Part shown: positions 6,341 through 6,387 of the stretch, piece after piece
How positions within the stretch are numbered: position 1 is the first letter of the stretch
How the letters are laid out: each line of letters starts with the position of its first letter
Assembly (NCBI GenBank): GCA_949935685.1
Contig: CATLGN010000102.1
Location: 1 to 6,387 of the forward strand
DNA length: 6,387 bases
Direction: 5' to 3'
From: an uncultured Lachnospiraceae bacterium
Lineage (GTDB): Bacteria; Bacillota; Clostridia; Lachnospirales; Lachnospiraceae
Translations under genes and position numbers: made by a program
The notes under the pieces: model-generated
What the model saw: only the letters and a program-made list of their open reading frames with translations
The model's database searches: none
What the model was told of the DNA's origin: nothing

Positions 6341-6387
6341 ATGATAAAACTGATTGTAATGGATGTGGATGGCACGCTCACAGACGG
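6341..6387 (+). CDS. KdsC-like HAD-superfamily phosphatase, first 15 codons (3' end outside window)
   Basis: Only the N-terminus, MIKLIVMDVDGTLTD plus two bases of the next codon (GG, hence Gly), is present, but it is the HAD motif I. The nucleophile is D8 and the acid/base is D10. The DVDGTLTDG form is typical of KdsC-type cap-less phosphatases, which remove phosphate from 3-deoxy-2-ulosonate phosphates, rather than of the Cof-type (DLDGTLL). The ribosome site is GGAAAGG at 6327-6333, 7 bases before the ATG. Position after a CMP-sugar synthetase and an aldolase agrees with a role as the ulosonate phosphate phosphatase. The subfamily call rests on one motif plus context, so it is moderate. 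Confidence 0.65.
   Translation, partial: MIKLIVMDVDGTLTD

Overview
The window looks like chromosomal DNA of a low-to-mid GC Gram-positive bacterium, most likely a Clostridia/Lachnospiraceae-type Bacillota. This rests on the gene families, purine-rich Shine-Dalgarno sites and tight co-directional packing; it is an inference without database support. All credible genes are on the + strand.

Left part (1-1718): the 3' end of a D-Ala-D-Ala ligase-type ATP-grasp gene, then an AraC-family regulator, then a small single-domain cupin, closed by a strong rho-independent terminator at 1691-1718. The ligase/regulator junction is unusual. The best Shine-Dalgarno serves a 9-codon minigene (477-506) that overlaps the ligase stop (TGATG) and the regulator start (ATGA), suggesting coupled reinitiation or a small indel at the regulator's 5' end.

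Middle (1719-1944): a gene-free, AT-rich stretch (about 26% GC over 1741-1920) with possible promoter elements and a perfect TATAAT-A-ATTATA palindrome. It separates the first transcription unit from the second.

Right part (1945-6387): a glycan-type operon. An 881-residue protein carries part of a GT-B glycosyltransferase-like fold, a helical middle and a GT9-like C-terminal half. It overlaps by ATGA a CMP-sugar synthetase-type cytidylyltransferase. Two bases later comes a DRE-TIM pyruvate-aldolase-type gene broken by one frameshift, and after a 67-base gap with a possible internal promoter comes the start of a KdsC-like HAD phosphatase. Together these suggest that a 3-deoxy-2-ulosonic (nonulosonic-like) acid is built by aldol addition, dephosphorylated, activated with CTP and transferred to a surface glycan. 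The unusual point is an HMGL/MhpE-type aldolase standing where a PEP-dependent NeuB/KdsA synthase would be expected; its true substrate cannot be read from sequence.

Two lesions affect this operon: the aldolase frameshift near 5594-5598, and a likely 5' truncation of the glycosyltransferase gene, whose open frame enters a GT-B fold halfway. The locus may therefore be decaying or rearranged, or the frameshift may be a sequence error.
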